From assembly GCA_014529385.2 (NCBI GenBank), contig CM043955.1:151419640-151483639 (forward strand): DNA of 64,000 nt, read 5' to 3'. Shown piece after piece: positions 35,601 through 42,979 of the stretch; position 1 is the first letter of the stretch, and every line of letters begins with the position of its first letter. The position numbers and the translations under genes are program-made. The notes below the pieces were generated by a model, which worked only from the letters and a program-made list of their open reading frames with translations, was not told the origin of the DNA and searched no databases. Source of the DNA: Adiantum capillus-veneris (lineage: Eukaryota > Streptophyta > Polypodiopsida > Polypodiales > Pteridaceae).

Positions 35601-38333
35601 CTTTATGATGTGACTGACCAAGAGAGAGGAGACAAAAATCTAGAACCAATAGAGGCATGATCGTACCATGGCTCCTGAAGATCATGCATGGCACACTACT
35701 TAAATTACGTGGCTGACCAAGAGAAAAGAGTTGAAGTCCAAGTTTGCCAAAAATGAGACCAATATCGACAAGAATGAGAAAATGCAGCCCATTACAAATG
35801 AAAGGCTTCTATGAGCAGAGATGACGGTAAACTAATGTTGAAGCAATGTACTGATCATATCAAGAAGCTGAAGGAAGAATCATCGATGCGTAAACAATGC
35901 TTATCTAGTTGTAATCTGGGTCGTCTGTAATAGTGTCAGAAGAGTGCACCCACTGTATGCATTAAATATTGTTAAGTTTTGGAGTCTGTTTTTGATGTGT
36001 TTGTGAAACCAAAATTGCTTCTTTGAATAGAAATAATGTTGGGGTTGTTTGTTTACATACAGCACAAGTTATAATTGATGTTGATGGCATAGAAGGGAGG
36101 TGCACAGATCATTGCCCCACAGAGAAAGTAACTATAATGGGAGAGGAAGATTGCTTGAGAGTTTCAATAGGTCACTGTAAATCACATTTTCCAAACTCTG
36201 TGGGAAAACATGTACAGCCGTTACCACCAGATTGTCATACAAATTGTGGACTGTCTACTGGGGATGATTTTCATGCTCATGTGGAGAAGTTCAGACAATT
36301 TGGTTCTGCCTCTGAGGGTAGCTATCGCTATAGCCAAGGAATTGTATCGGTTGATGCTTTGGGCTTTGTTCAAGTGGCTTCACCACCAATGCTGCCTCTC
36401 AGAACTTCGCTCTTGAAACAGTTGGATACTGGAATAAACACAATGTTGCACAGCTTTTTGAGTATCCAGAGGGAACTGCCAATGACCAATGTTCAACGGA
36501 GATTAAACAGCGCTACAGAAAAGCAGAATGTGGATCCTGGTTTTGAGGACACACCAGCAAGCAAAACACCATTTGCAACCAAGCCAAGAGATTGCTACTA
36601 TGTAGCATCCACACCTGAAGAAGAAATGTCCAGCAGTAGTCTCCATGAGAAGGATGATAAAGATGGTTGTGAGGATGGTGTCGATGATGACAGCCCACGA
36701 CTTTGCACATTGGCAGAGCAAGGTGTTGTTCCATTGTCACCAGGTTTAGAGAGCAATTTTTCTCTGCCTGTAGAGGAATCAACCGACAGAATCAAGCATT
36801 CGGGAAATGCTCTGAATGATATGAGCAGCACACCACAAATAAAGGAGAACCCACAGCCATTGTGTGGGTTAACCCTACTCTCAACTGCAGACAAATTTAA
36901 AAAGATTGGAGACAGTGAATTCAAACCAGATAACCAGATCATTGATGATACACAGTTAACTCGAGCACTATCTGCTATTAAAGTGTGTGATGGGAGGAGA
37001 GAAGCCAAAAAGCTTTCAGAGAACTTAGAAACGCCTGTACTTCAGCAGAGTGATGGCAGTAATTGGAACCATTCTTTAGAGGCATCTTCCTCTGCTCAAA
37101 AGCCTAGAAGGTTTCGACGGCTTTGTAAAGCCAAAGAGACAAGCAAGCGGTTATCTCGAGAGCTCCAACCTCTAGAGCTCCTAAACAGATGTCCAGGGAA
37201 AGAGAAACTGTGTGCATCGGATCATATGAAAAAACGTGCAGGAAAACAAAAGCTGTGCTTTGCAGCTGCATTGCTTGTGGATGAAGAAGCAGAGTATGTA
37301 CTTTGATAACTAGTCAGTCCTGGTTTGGAAGTGGGGCTTGCTGTCACTTCATTGTATGTGATCAAGAGTGCTCATTTCTCTTTCTGTTTGTAGGGTATCC
37401 TCTGGTGAGGACGTGTCTACGGATGAGGATGATGAAGATGATGAGCAGGGGTCACTGCAGGATTTCATCGATGACCAAGTTGAACCTACTGTGGGCGCTT
37501 CAGAGGGGACTGATGAGCCCATAGATATGATGGCAGTTTACAGGTTCTTGTTTTGCTACCAATCCTGCTCATTTTTGTTGTTTGGCGGCTAACTGTAAGT
37601 CATGAGACATCTAGATTGAGTAATTGATCAAGGTTCGTCTATGTTTGCTTTTAAATGATTAAACTGCACATACGAGTTCCAGGTGTTAGCAAGGACATGA
37701 CATACAACCGTTTTATGCAGAAAATCCTTGCTGACACAGTCACCACTTGATGAATGCCCCTTACCATGGATGCAACATAGATTGCAAAGAACTCCCATCT
37801 CTGGTGACGGCAACTTCACATTGCCGAACTGCTCTGAAAGTGTTCTATCTGTCTCTTCTGACAGTCACGGTGAAGTGGACCCTGGCTCAGCTACAATCAA
37901 TATGAGGGAGTTGCGGGCAACCCCGACTGTCAGCAACCACCCATCCATATGCACCTTAGAAACAAGGGAGCCTACAAGATTCACCAGCAGCCAAAAAGAG
38001 GGTGTGCCAGGGCAGCTTCATAGCAGCATGCATTCGACAACCAAAGTACATGAGAGAAAGCGGAAACTAAGCTTTCAGCAGGAGCAATCCATGACGCGCA
38101 ATCTGTCCGGACATTTCGATGATGACTTGTTTGCAGGGCTCGACTTGGATGCCTTAGAAGTTGAGGCTGTCCAGAAGTCCCGCTCCCATTTCCTTGGCAA
38201 TTCTGCTCCTCAACCCGAGGCAGCAACACGATTAGTGCCAAAGCAATCATGCAATAATGATGCTGACCTGGACAGAAAGCAAGATGAAGATTTCGAGTTT
38301 TTCCCATCATTCAATCTTGGCATTGATTGCTGA
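7249..38333 (+). CDS. FANCM: FANCM-type DNA helicase, 3' part (nine exons, about 1001 codons)
   Basis: Exons: 7249-7298, 7396-7561, 7657-7784, 34424-34756, 34825-34957, 35038-35241, 36063-37293, 37394-37543, 37721-38333. All phases join without a frameshift and end at a TGA. The first three exons encode the C-terminal helicase lobe: motif V ([18 protein letters not shown]) and motif VI ([10 protein letters not shown]) of the FANCM/Mph1/Hef family. Later exons carry features I associate with plant FANCM: the segment after the helicase ([16 protein letters not shown]), an acidic DEEAEVSSGED block, and [14 protein letters not shown] near the end. No ERCC4-like nuclease domain is seen, as I recall for plant FANCM. 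FANCM is a branch-migrating translocase in replication-fork repair and limits meiotic crossovers in Arabidopsis. The DEAD lobe lies outside the window. Introns are 68-821 bp except the 26,639-bp third one. Assignment is from recognised motifs, not a search. Confidence 0.93.
7396..7561 (+). CDS. FANCM: FANCM exon b, helicase motifs V and VI
   Basis: Starts after CATAG with [14 protein letters not shown] and ends in GGCCGAGTG plus one base of the next codon. It holds [19 protein letters not shown] and the arginine-finger motif QRMGRTGR. The 3' boundary is an ATATCCTT donor, not GT. Confidence 0.92.
7562..7656 (+). other. FANCM: Putative U12-type AT-AC intron in FANCM
   Basis: The 95-bp intron begins ATATCCTTA, matching the minor-spliceosome donor consensus, and ends CCTAC. 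A branch-site match TTCTCCTTAACCT lies at 7634-7646, with its branch A about 13 nt before the terminal AC, within the normal U12 range. Only this choice keeps the frame, giving [17 protein letters not shown] across the junction. There is no AG between 7562 and the CACAG at about 7618-7622, and the GT-AG option (GTGAAT to TTCTAG) shifts the frame. Confidence 0.85.
7657..7784 (+). CDS. FANCM: FANCM exon c
   Basis: Encodes [27 protein letters not shown] and [12 protein letters not shown], the stretch directly after helicase motif VI in plant FANCM. Ends ATG before the GTAAGA donor that opens the 26.6-kb intron. Confidence 0.9.
8271..8283 (+). repeat. Left target-site duplication of LINE L-A2
   Basis: AGAACCTTGTTCT, repeated with one mismatch (AGAACCCTGTTCT) at 15082-15094 right after the poly-A tail. 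Confidence 0.85.
8561..8639. repeat. 79-base uninterrupted C homopolymer
   Basis: All bases from 8561 to 8639 are C, inside the 5' UTR of LINE L-A2. The flanks are also C-rich. A shorter C run of about 17 occurs at roughly 9790-9806 in ORF1. Such runs can form i-motif/G-quadruplex structures and are also a common place for sequencing or assembly error. Confidence 0.95.
8941..9960 (+). pseudogene. LINE L-A2 ORF1 (nucleic-acid binding, CCHC knuckle)
   Basis: The readable part encodes a DUF4283-like segment ([24 protein letters not shown]) followed by a zinc knuckle, [14 protein letters not shown], at about 9409-9450. A Pro/Gln/Ser-rich tail includes [14 protein letters not shown], a sequence typical of plant LINE ORF1 C-terminal regions. 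Its expected role is binding the LINE RNA in a ribonucleoprotein. An in-frame TAG at 9475-9477 just after the knuckle lies in a Gln/Pro run and looks like a mutated CAG. The true start upstream of 8941 is not certain because the frame breaks near 8760-8930. Confidence 0.75.
10660..11660 (+). pseudogene. LINE L-A2 ORF2, endonuclease domain
   Basis: Begins [13 protein letters not shown], the standard start of an APE-type LINE endonuclease, followed by [31 protein letters not shown] and, after a frame change, LSRIDHFY and SFSNHAPV. These correspond to the N, E, D-x-N and H catalytic blocks that nick target DNA for target-primed reverse transcription. Stops interrupt at about 10876 (TGA) and 10981 (TAG, probable CAG), and the frame shifts near 11180-11270. 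The linker continues to the RT at 11691. Confidence 0.85.
11691..13238 (+). pseudogene. LINE L-A2 ORF2, reverse transcriptase domain
   Basis: A 515-codon open stretch. It contains [52 protein letters not shown] and FADDSANL, the non-LTR RT blocks in order. The catalytic box is FADD in place of the usual YADD. The later [19 protein letters not shown] segment is typical of plant LINE ORF2. Upstream it joins the endonuclease across stops near 11650-11666; downstream a frameshift leads to the C-terminal part. The protein copies LINE RNA at the nicked target. Confidence 0.92.
13239..14797 (+). pseudogene. LINE L-A2 ORF2, C-terminal region with zf-RVT
   Basis: Several frames continue ORF2: [17 protein letters not shown] at about 13383 and a zinc-binding segment [19 protein letters not shown] near 14365-14420, as in the zf-RVT domain at the end of plant LINE ORF2. 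The last open part ends with [19 protein letters not shown] before a TAG at about 14795. Frameshifts near 13240, 13790 and 14300 and a stop near 14484 break it. Confidence 0.75.
15082..15094 (+). repeat. Right target-site duplication of LINE L-A2
   Basis: AGAACCCTGTTCT directly after the poly-A tail; matches 8271-8283 at 12 of 13 bases. Confidence 0.85.
15095..15537. other. Intronic sequence between LINE L-A2 and gypsy G1
   Basis: No gene is recognised. A stretch around 15230-15440 is GC-rich and could be part of an old LTR, but nothing in the window confirms that. Confidence 0.3.
15538..15644 (+). repeat. Truncated 5' LTR of G1
   Basis: Only the last ~105 bp match the 3' LTR: a GTTTGAGTGA pair, GCCACGCA, TTGCACTGAGGGGCACCC and the terminal ACATTATCCGCGCT. 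Sequence to the left differs from the 3' LTR, so the upstream part of this LTR has been lost. Confidence 0.75.
15660..15678 (+). promoter_or_regulatory. Primer-binding-like site of G1
   Basis: TGGCGATCACGGTGGGACC lies 15 bp after the LTR end. Its complement ends in CCA, as expected for a tRNA 3' end. The identity of the tRNA is not assigned, and the spacing is longer than usual. Confidence 0.5.
15768..15990 (+). repeat. Minisatellite in the G1 leader
   Basis: A unit of about 70 bp (core AGCTTAATCTAGCTGGTCTA plus GCCTTGCTGGTCTGGTCC) occurs twice at 15768-15900. It is followed by about four copies of a 20-bp unit TCCTCGTCCTGGTCTAG. The two units share the TGGTCTAGTC motif and so look related. 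Confidence 0.8.
16190..17771 (+). pseudogene. G1 Gag with four CCHC-type knuckles
   Basis: Capsid-like sequence at 16340-16870 includes [19 protein letters not shown], a stop, then [18 protein letters not shown], as in retrotransposon Gag. Knuckles follow as two pairs: [14 protein letters not shown] (17111-17152) with a damaged partner [14 protein letters not shown] (17168-17209, second Cys replaced by Tyr), then after a frameshift [14 protein letters not shown] (17430-17471) and [15 protein letters not shown] (17496-17540). Stops at 16595, 16819, 17018 and 17087 interrupt it; three are TAG where CAG is plausible. Gag packages the element RNA. Confidence 0.85.
18093..18620 (+). pseudogene. 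G1 aspartic protease
   Basis: [12 protein letters not shown] at about 18180 is the DGG/DTG-type active site of a gypsy retropepsin, and [10 protein letters not shown] near 18405 is the conserved end of that fold. One TAG at 18298 splits the domain. It matured Gag-Pol in the active element. Confidence 0.85.
18634..19783 (+). pseudogene. G1 reverse transcriptase
   Basis: The upstream region has [14 protein letters not shown] and [20 protein letters not shown], followed by the RT blocks [34 protein letters not shown] and a catalytic box FMDD near 19340. Then come [16 protein letters not shown] and GYHRRFI, the connection to RNase H. A TAA at 18979 and a frameshift near 19165 break the frame. 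The catalytic aspartates are still present. Confidence 0.88.
19784..20440 (+). pseudogene. G1 RNase H with 300-bp tandem duplication
   Basis: Two consecutive copies of exactly 300 bp start at 19829 and 20129 (both AGCAAAGAGTTCAACTTGGA). Each encodes PVHYAS, a Lys/Cys-rich [15 protein letters not shown] segment and [13 protein letters not shown]. The first copy has a frameshift and stops; the second stays open from about 20144 and includes KFRHYLLGV and [12 protein letters not shown]. Confidence 0.88.
20441..21674 (+). pseudogene. G1 integrase
   Basis: The zinc-binding start ([19 protein letters not shown] then CDVCQRSG) lies near 20645-20790. The DDE core follows: [27 protein letters not shown] and [14 protein letters not shown], with all three acidic residues visible. 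HTPFQLAFG marks the end of the core. A 349-codon open stretch covers 20625-21674, the longest intact domain of G1. A frame change near 20620 separates it from RNase H. It inserts the cDNA into the host genome. Confidence 0.9.
21675..23358 (+). other. G1 spacer after integrase, with CCCTCG-rich tract
   Basis: No coding similarity is seen. Pyrimidine-rich sequence at 21730-22130 is followed at about 22670-23000 by degenerate repeats of CGCCCTCGCC, CCCCTATCGACC and CTCTCCAGCC. Apparent open frames across that tract are low-complexity Pro/Ser/Leu or Arg/Gly and are not credible genes. Confidence 0.6.
23359..25499 (+). pseudogene. G1 post-integrase coding region, function unknown
   Basis: Four open pieces run on: 23359-23790, 23681-24187, 24240-24875 and 24900-25499. 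They encode an acidic Ser-rich start, a middle with [14 protein letters not shown] composition and a Lys-rich nuclear-signal-like [10 protein letters not shown] Pro/Thr/Ser-rich linker precedes a predicted helical coiled segment ([33 protein letters not shown]) and a Gln/Tyr/Gly-rich tail. Pieces are conserved in the copies at 29690-30380 (plus) and 33592-33936 (minus), which supports a real protein. No transmembrane or signal segment is obvious, so an envelope role is not supported. Confidence 0.65.
25594..26173 (+). repeat. 3' LTR of G1
   Basis: Runs from TGTGGCGGGCAACCTGTAG, preceded by purine-rich GAGACGGTGAGCGG, to ACATTATCCGCGCT. It matches the LTR at 30481-31165 over its length and the 5' LTR over the last 105 bp. 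The left boundary is inferred, as sequence similarity with the other copy also extends a little upstream. Confidence 0.7.
26174..26362 (+). pseudogene. LINE L-C reverse transcriptase, first segment
   Basis: Encodes [27 protein letters not shown] and [19 protein letters not shown], the opening non-LTR RT blocks. The frame resumes exactly after the G2 insertion: LEQQ joins [11 protein letters not shown] at 28335. The 5' part is missing; G1 abuts on the left. Confidence 0.88.
26363..26590 (+). promoter_or_regulatory. G2 left LTR part with heat-shock-element-like array
   Basis: Alternating TTC and GAA trimers with 2-bp spacing run through 26450-26580. A perfect block is GAAGTTTCTGGAA at 26552-26564, followed by CTC-TA-GAA in the same register to 26574. 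Another is TTCTAGAA at about 26508. The 5-bp period is that of heat-shock-factor binding sites. Upstream are repeated TGATGTCA/TGACATCA motifs. It ends where pol sequence begins. Confidence 0.75.
26591..27704 (+). pseudogene. G2 RT and RNase H
   Basis: [39 protein letters not shown] (catalytic YLDD intact at about 26881), [15 protein letters not shown] and [14 protein letters not shown]. RNase [28 protein letters not shown] and [12 protein letters not shown]. Frames shift near 26775, 26930, 27170 and 27230, and a TAG lies at 27479. The catalytic RNase H aspartates are visible. Integrase should follow but the sequence goes directly to the right LTR. Confidence 0.88.
27705..28329 (+). promoter_or_regulatory. 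G2 right LTR with HSE-like array, TATA box and poly-A signal
   Basis: The 625-bp LTR starts TGTCATGG. Positions 27825-28030 hold a 10-bp-period TCTAGAAG array; 27873-27890 is a perfect TTC-GAA-TTC-GAA set in 2-bp spacing (TTCTAGAAGTTTCTAGAA) and imperfect units continue on both sides. A TATA box GTATAAATAG is at 28041-28050 and AATAAA at 28214-28219, the usual U3-R-U5 order. TGATGTCA-like bZIP-type sites repeat in 27735-27810. It points toward the downstream FANCM exons. Confidence 0.8.
28335..29685 (+). pseudogene. LINE L-C reverse transcriptase, second segment
   Basis: Carries [53 protein letters not shown] and [10 protein letters not shown] (catalytic YADD intact, about 28770-28800). Then come [21 protein letters not shown]-type thumb sequence and the C-terminal stretch [18 protein letters not shown]. 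Several stops and shifts occur after 28723. A G1-family insertion interrupts it at about 29686; it continues at 31166. Confidence 0.88.
29686..31165 (+). mobile_element. 5'-truncated G1-family copy inside LINE L-C
   Basis: The left part (29686-30375) matches the end of the G1 post-integrase region, including the block encoding [20 protein letters not shown] and [13 protein letters not shown]. The right part (30481-31165) is a G1-type LTR ending ATTATCTCCGCT. Within the LTR a 105-bp segment is tandemly duplicated (30850-30954 and 30955-31059). Gag and Pol are absent. Confidence 0.85.
31166..31770 (+). pseudogene. LINE L-C 3' end
   Basis: Encodes a C-terminal tail ([39 protein letters not shown]) ending at 31349, followed by a 3' UTR. 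The last 44 bp, 31725-31768, contain GGTCTCATAGGTCATTTTGG and GACGTTAATATATCA, related to the 3' termini of the L-B LINEs further right. Confidence 0.75.
31901..32393. mobile_element. Mutator-type foldback MITE, 493 bp
   Basis: A 9-bp target-site duplication TAAATCATA (31892-31900 and 32394-32402) flanks inverted repeats starting GGGAAAATTAC. The arms match for about 80 bp with few mismatches and contain repeated AAATTCCCAAAATACCCCT-type units. No coding sequence lies between. The 9-bp duplication and long arms are the hallmarks of MULE-derived MITEs. Confidence 0.9.
32403..33109. other. AT-rich intronic sequence
   Basis: No gene found. A short hairpin with 19-20-bp arms (TTGCATGTTTCCAAAATCT and its complement) is at 32872-32913. 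Confidence 0.4.
33110..33240 (-). pseudogene. Reverse-strand LINE L-C RT fragment
   Basis: On the minus strand the block ATTTGTGCAAAGCATTTGAC and neighbours correspond to the L-C segment encoding [13 protein letters not shown] at about 28480-28520. It is a small, diverged piece. Confidence 0.6.
33592..34050 (-). pseudogene. Reverse-strand fragment of the G1 post-integrase ORF
   Basis: Minus-strand frame at 33592-33936 has a Lys-rich start, then [16 protein letters not shown] followed by a Ser/Pro-rich tail. This parallels [16 protein letters not shown] of G1 near 24370-24410. Sequence further right (to about 34050) may be its upstream part. This is a third copy of that downstream ORF, in opposite orientation. 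Confidence 0.6.
34424..34756 (+). CDS. FANCM: FANCM exon d
   Basis: Opens after CTATTGTAG with [19 protein letters not shown] and continues through [15 protein letters not shown] and [14 protein letters not shown]. Ends AACGAG before GTATTG. In frame with exon c. Confidence 0.92.
34825..34957 (+). CDS. FANCM: FANCM exon e
   Basis: Acidic segment starting [15 protein letters not shown] and ending DDLFLAEQ with one base of the next codon before GTACGC. The preceding intron is 68 bp. Confidence 0.85.
35038..35241 (+). CDS. FANCM: FANCM exon f
   Basis: Follows GCTGCTAG and reads [20 protein letters not shown] to SMTLNP before GTAAGT. Splice signals and phase (1 to 1) fit; the sequence itself is low in conservation. 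Confidence 0.75.
36063..37293 (+). CDS. FANCM: FANCM exon g (long central exon)
   Basis: The 1231-bp exon begins after TTACATACAG and ends in VDEEAE with two bases of a codon before GTATGT. It encodes the long, Ser/Glu-rich, probably disordered region that separates helicase and C-terminus in plant FANCM; basic stretches such as [13 protein letters not shown] lie near its end. Confidence 0.88.
37394..37543 (+). CDS. FANCM: FANCM exon h
   Basis: Encodes [18 protein letters not shown], then LQDFIDDQ and [11 protein letters not shown], a conserved acidic block of plant FANCM. Donor GTTCTT follows TACAG. Confidence 0.9.
37721..38333 (+). CDS. FANCM: FANCM last exon
   Basis: Starts after TTTTATGCAG; the split codon gives [12 protein letters not shown]. 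Near the end it carries [19 protein letters not shown], and closes with [11 protein letters not shown] and TGA at 38331-38333. Confidence 0.92.
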
Positions 38334-39214
38334 CAAGAGCCATTTGCCTGCCAATTATTTTGTGCTCTGGCTCGTAAGCTCGAAAAGTGCAATGCAACTC
38401 ACAACTTGGTGCTGATGCTATGCGTGAGACAAGCATGATATTGAATCCAAATGTGGATAGTCAAGTTGGCTACATTGATGGCATTGGGACGGATGTCTTT
38501 CTGCCATGCAGGTATGATTTGCTGTGCTGAGTTACCTAGTGATATCCAATGACGGCCAGCGACTAGCTGGACTGAGGTTACATGCTGAAGATGATCACTA
38601 ACCTTGCAATTTTGTGTGCTGTTAATATTCCGATTACCCCCCACAATAAGTACCATGCAACATTGTATATCAAAATTGAGTAATTTTAAGAGGTTTGGAC
38701 TGTGGAGGGCTGATTTCCCACTGCTATTGAAGATTCATATGGTGCCAAGACTCCAGAATGTCAACAAATTTCAAAAATGTGTAGGAATTGCAGCAGAATG
38801 GCTTGTTGCAAAAGTACTCTCTTTCTCCGATTCAGACCTTTCTAGTATGCCACATTATTGCACCTGCAATCTCGCTGAATTGTGCAGCGATGTGAAAGTT
38901 CTCTTATCTCCGGCTCCAAGCTTACATCAAAGTTGCCATAAGTAGGAAGAGAGTTACTTGACATATGTCTTTCCTTGGTCAAGCTACTCTGTCAACTATA
39001 AGGTTTGGTCAAGTCAGCATGCACTTCATGGTGAAAGCTCAACAAATGGAAAATGGAAACGTATGCATGGATCAGTGTTGTGAGATAAAGCTTTCAACAA
39101 GAAAATCAAAAGCAAAGAAAGAGAATTCTCTAAACCCACAAGTAATCCATTTGCTGTATGCATAATGTAGTTAAAAGACAAGGGTATGGTAGGAATGATC
39201 AAATCATGAAAAAA
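38334..39214 (+). other. FANCM 3' flank
   Basis: The first part should be 3' UTR. No clear AATAAA was noticed close to the stop, so the transcript end is not placed. No other gene is recognised. Confidence 0.4.
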
Positions 39215-42200
39215 CTTAGGTAGAGTTCGTAAAGTCCAGCTGGTATGAGACTTTGTGTTTGGCCACATGGGACATCACACAAACCAAGATGTAGAAAAGA
39301 AAGTACCTTATCATTGGGTCGTTGGTTCTTTAAGCCACAAGGTGTCAATTCTATTGGCTATGAGACCCATCCTTGAGAAACACTGCATTTATATTTGGTA
39401 AAAGCTTTAAAGGTAGATTGCAAGTTAACATTTGTGCTGGTCACCATTCATGGAGATCAAGAAGAAAAGGATATTTTTTAAGATAACTAAGGTAGAGTTG
39501 CAAAGTCACAATGGTATAAGACTTGTGTTTTGCCATTTTCGGTTTTTGGGCCATCGAACCAAATAGGATGTAGAAAAGAAAATACCTTACCATTGGGTCA
39601 TGGGTTCTTCAAGCCTCTCCCCAAAGGCCTTGATCTCCTCTTTAAGCCCCAAATACTTATGCCCAATTGGGGTAAAAGTCAATGTGTCCCACACTCTTAG
39701 GGGAAAATGCAACACTTGTGCATTGTTCCATTGAGATGTTCAACACGTGCACCTCACATAAAACAAGAAGGTACTATCGTACTCGAAACACTTTAGCAAT
39801 GTTTACATAGGCAAGCTAACAACCTTCTTCATAATTGCCTATTGCAACCTTGGGGTCAAAAAGTGTTGGCCAAAAGTAATGTGGAATGCTCTCCTACGTA
39901 CTAAATCGTTCAAAGAGCCTTCATATCATTTTGGCTTCAACTTGCATGCCATTGTAGGCGTAACAACATGAGTTTTGGTGACAATAAATTGATGGAGGCT
40001 TCAAGGCATTGAGAGTATGGACCACAAGGTTCAAATTTGATTGGCTATGAGACCCACCCTCAACTTAACTGGTATTGCATTTTTAAAGTTGTGAGAGAAA
40101 AATTCCTCAAGAACTTGCATAAACAAATCCAAAAGATGTGAAGCTAGAGGACAAAGAAGTGCAATACATGAGAAGTCCAAATGCAAAAGATGTTAGTATG
40201 AAAGTCCAAATCTAAAACTAAGAGTAGCTAGAGGACAGAGGAGTGCAATACATGAGAGCAAGTGATAGTTTCATAACTATAGAAAGATTTATACTAATTC
40301 TTAAAAGTATTCCTAATGGCTTTAAAAAAAAAAAATTACTACCTTCAACATAGTGCAAGGACAATTTAAAGAGAAGAAAACACTAAAGGGAAAATAAAAG
40401 AGAAGAAAAACATAAAAAATGCACCAATTTGAAGTCAACCACCTCTTTATATGGAAACAAGATGTCTGTTGACTTTTCACCTTAATAGGTCTTTTCATTT
40501 CTCGAGCTCACGCTTCACTTATGCACTTAAGATGTCTTTAAAGGATTTTTAGTTTTTCAAGATTGAGGGGACCTAATACTATGATTGATAAAGCAGGGAG
40601 TGGGACAAAAAGGGTGATCCCTCTCGGCTTTGGTCTTCAATGCTTGCATCATTATGACGTGAATCTCCAATGTTTCCTTGACGTCATCCTTGGGTGTCGT
40701 GACATGGCATTTCATGGAAAGGATTTTTACTCCCTTGAAGGGGAAACTTGCTTCGTGCCCTCGTGACTTGCCGACGGTTACGGCTCTAGCCCAAAAAAGT
40801 CAAAAGTCAAAAGGTAGAACAAGTTGGTCGCCATGTACATAGATCAAGAAGAGCTAGGGTATATACTTGCCAAAGATAACTAAGGTAGAGCATGAAAGTC
40901 CAAGTGATATGAGACTTGTGTTTGACCACATAGAGTTGTGAGGCCATCAAACAAAATAGAAGAAACTACCTTATCATTGGGTCATGTGTTCTTCAAGCCT
41001 CTGTTGAAAAGCCTTGATCTCCCTTTAAAGGCCCAAACACTTATGCTCTATTGGGGTAAAAAATCATTAGGCCCCACACTCTTTCGGGCAAATGCAACAC
41101 CTATGTGTCTCTCCTCAACCATGACACTTAAGAGAACATGAATTTTAGTCACATTGACATGTCCTTATCGTTGTGGCGCATTATTCTATTTACTTGTTAA
41201 ACACTTGTTCACTTCACATAGAATAAGCTACTACCATACCTGAAACATTTGAGTAGTGTTAACACAAACAAGTTAACAACTTCATTCATAATTGCCCATT
41301 GCAACCTCGCGGTTGTGTGGCCCAAAATAACGTGGCATACTCATATCATCTCCTTTGTAGTGAATTGTTCAAAGACTAGTATAGACATAACAACATGGGT
41401 TTTGATGATGATAAATTAATAGAGGCTTCAAGGCATTGAGAGGATGGTCCACAAGGTGTAAATTTTCCCGGCTATGAAATCCATCCTTAAGAATAGCCGG
41501 TATCGCATTTATAGATTCGTGAGAGACAAAATCCTCAAGAAATTGTATACATGAATGTAAAACAAGCTATGAATAAAATCCAAATCAAAAATCAAGAGAA
41601 ATTGGAGGATAGAGAAGTGCAATACACGAGAGCACGTGGCACAGTTTCATAAATATATAAAGCTTTATACTTTGATTGGCAAAGTATAAAGCTTTATACT
41701 TTGATTGGCAAAGTTTCATAAATATATAAAGCTTTATACTTTGATTGGCAAAGTAGGGACTGGAAAGAAAAGAGTACCTCCCTCTCACCCTTGATCCTCA
41801 AGTGCGTCATTGTGTGGGGTGAATCTTCAATGTCACCTCTGGGTGGTGGCCTAACATGGGGCCATGGAATAAATGGCATGGCATAAAAAAAATGCATCCC
41901 CCCCCCCCTCGTGGCTGTAGGTTCTTTTCCCCTTGCCAGCTTGGCGGCCCTAGCTTTAAAAAGTAAAAATAGTAAAGGCAAATTGCATGTGCAACTAGGA
42001 TTCCATGAAAAAAACAAGATGGCCACCATGTACTTAGACGAAGAAGGGGTAGAGGATATACCTCTAAAAATTAACTAAAGTAGAGCTCAAAGTGTAAATG
42101 GTATGAGACTTGAGTTAGGCCACATAACATGTCGGGCCATTGCACAAAACAATACATAGAAAATAAAGCATTTCATCGTTGGGGTGCAAGTTTTTCAAGT

Positions 42201-42930
42201 CTCTCTCCGAAAGGCATTGATCTCCTCTTTAAGGTCCAAAAACTTGTGCTCAATTGGAGTAATAACCAATAGGTCCCACACCCATTTGAGCAAATGCAAC
42301 ACCTAGGGGGCTCTTCATCAACCTAGGTGACACTTAAGAGAACATGGATTTGAGTCACAATGACATGCCCTTGCCGTCGTGGTGCATTAATGCACTTGGT
42401 TGTTAAACACGCATGTGTTGCACAGAGAAGAAGAAGCTACTACCATACCTAAAACATGTGAGTAGTGTTAACACAGACAAGCTAACAAGTTCGTTGAGAA
42501 TTGCCTATTGCAACCTAGGGGCTAACAAGTGTCTTGTCGAGAATAATGCGGCATGATCATATCATCTCCTAAGTTCTAAATCATTCAAAGGTCCTTCTCA
42601 TCATTTAGGCTTGCAACTCGCTTGACACTGTAGAGAACAACATGAATTTTGATGATGATAAAATAATAAAGGCTTCAGGGCATTGGGGGTACAGGCCACA
42701 AGATGAAAATGCTAAGGGCTATGAGACCCATTCCCATAAGAAAAGTTGGTAATGCATTCAAAAATTCATAAGAACTTGCACAAACAAATGCAAAAAATGT
42801 TACAAAACTCCAAATCTAAATGGAGACAATCTAAAGGACATAGAAGTGTAATGCATCATGGAATGTAATAGTTTCAGAACTATAGAATGATTTATACTAT
42901 GATTGAAATGTTGTGTGTGTCAAGATTTCA
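39215..42930. repeat. Tandem array of about 1.2-1.4-kb non-coding units
   Basis: Three long units begin near 39478, 40870 and 42065, each at an AACTAA(G/A)GTAGAG motif, with an internally deleted unit at 39215-39477. Each carries, in order: ATGAGACTTG, a CATTGGGTCATG...TTCTTCAAGCC block, TTGATCTCCTCTTTAAGG, AAATGCAACACCTA, GGCTTCAAGGCATTGAGAG, GGCTATGAGACCCA and AAGTGCAATACATGAGA. Units are diverged, with indels. No coding sequence, transposase or terminal repeat was recognised. The array stops near 42930 at a gypsy fragment. Confidence 0.8.
41645..41757. repeat. Short tandem repeat inside the array
   Basis: The segment TATAAAGCTTTATACTTTGA plus TTGGCAAAG occurs three times, twice preceded by TTTCATAAATA. 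TATAAAGCTTTATA is itself a palindrome. Confidence 0.85.
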
Positions 42931-42979
42931 ATGGCTTTGGAGTATTTTGTCATTTATAAAACAATCTCATTTCGCCTGA

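Noticed and set aside
36503..37008. Minus-strand open frames over the long FANCM exon
   Set aside because: Shadows of the plus-strand exon, with no recognisable content.
39215..42930. Small open frames within the tandem array
   Set aside because: They are not conserved between units.
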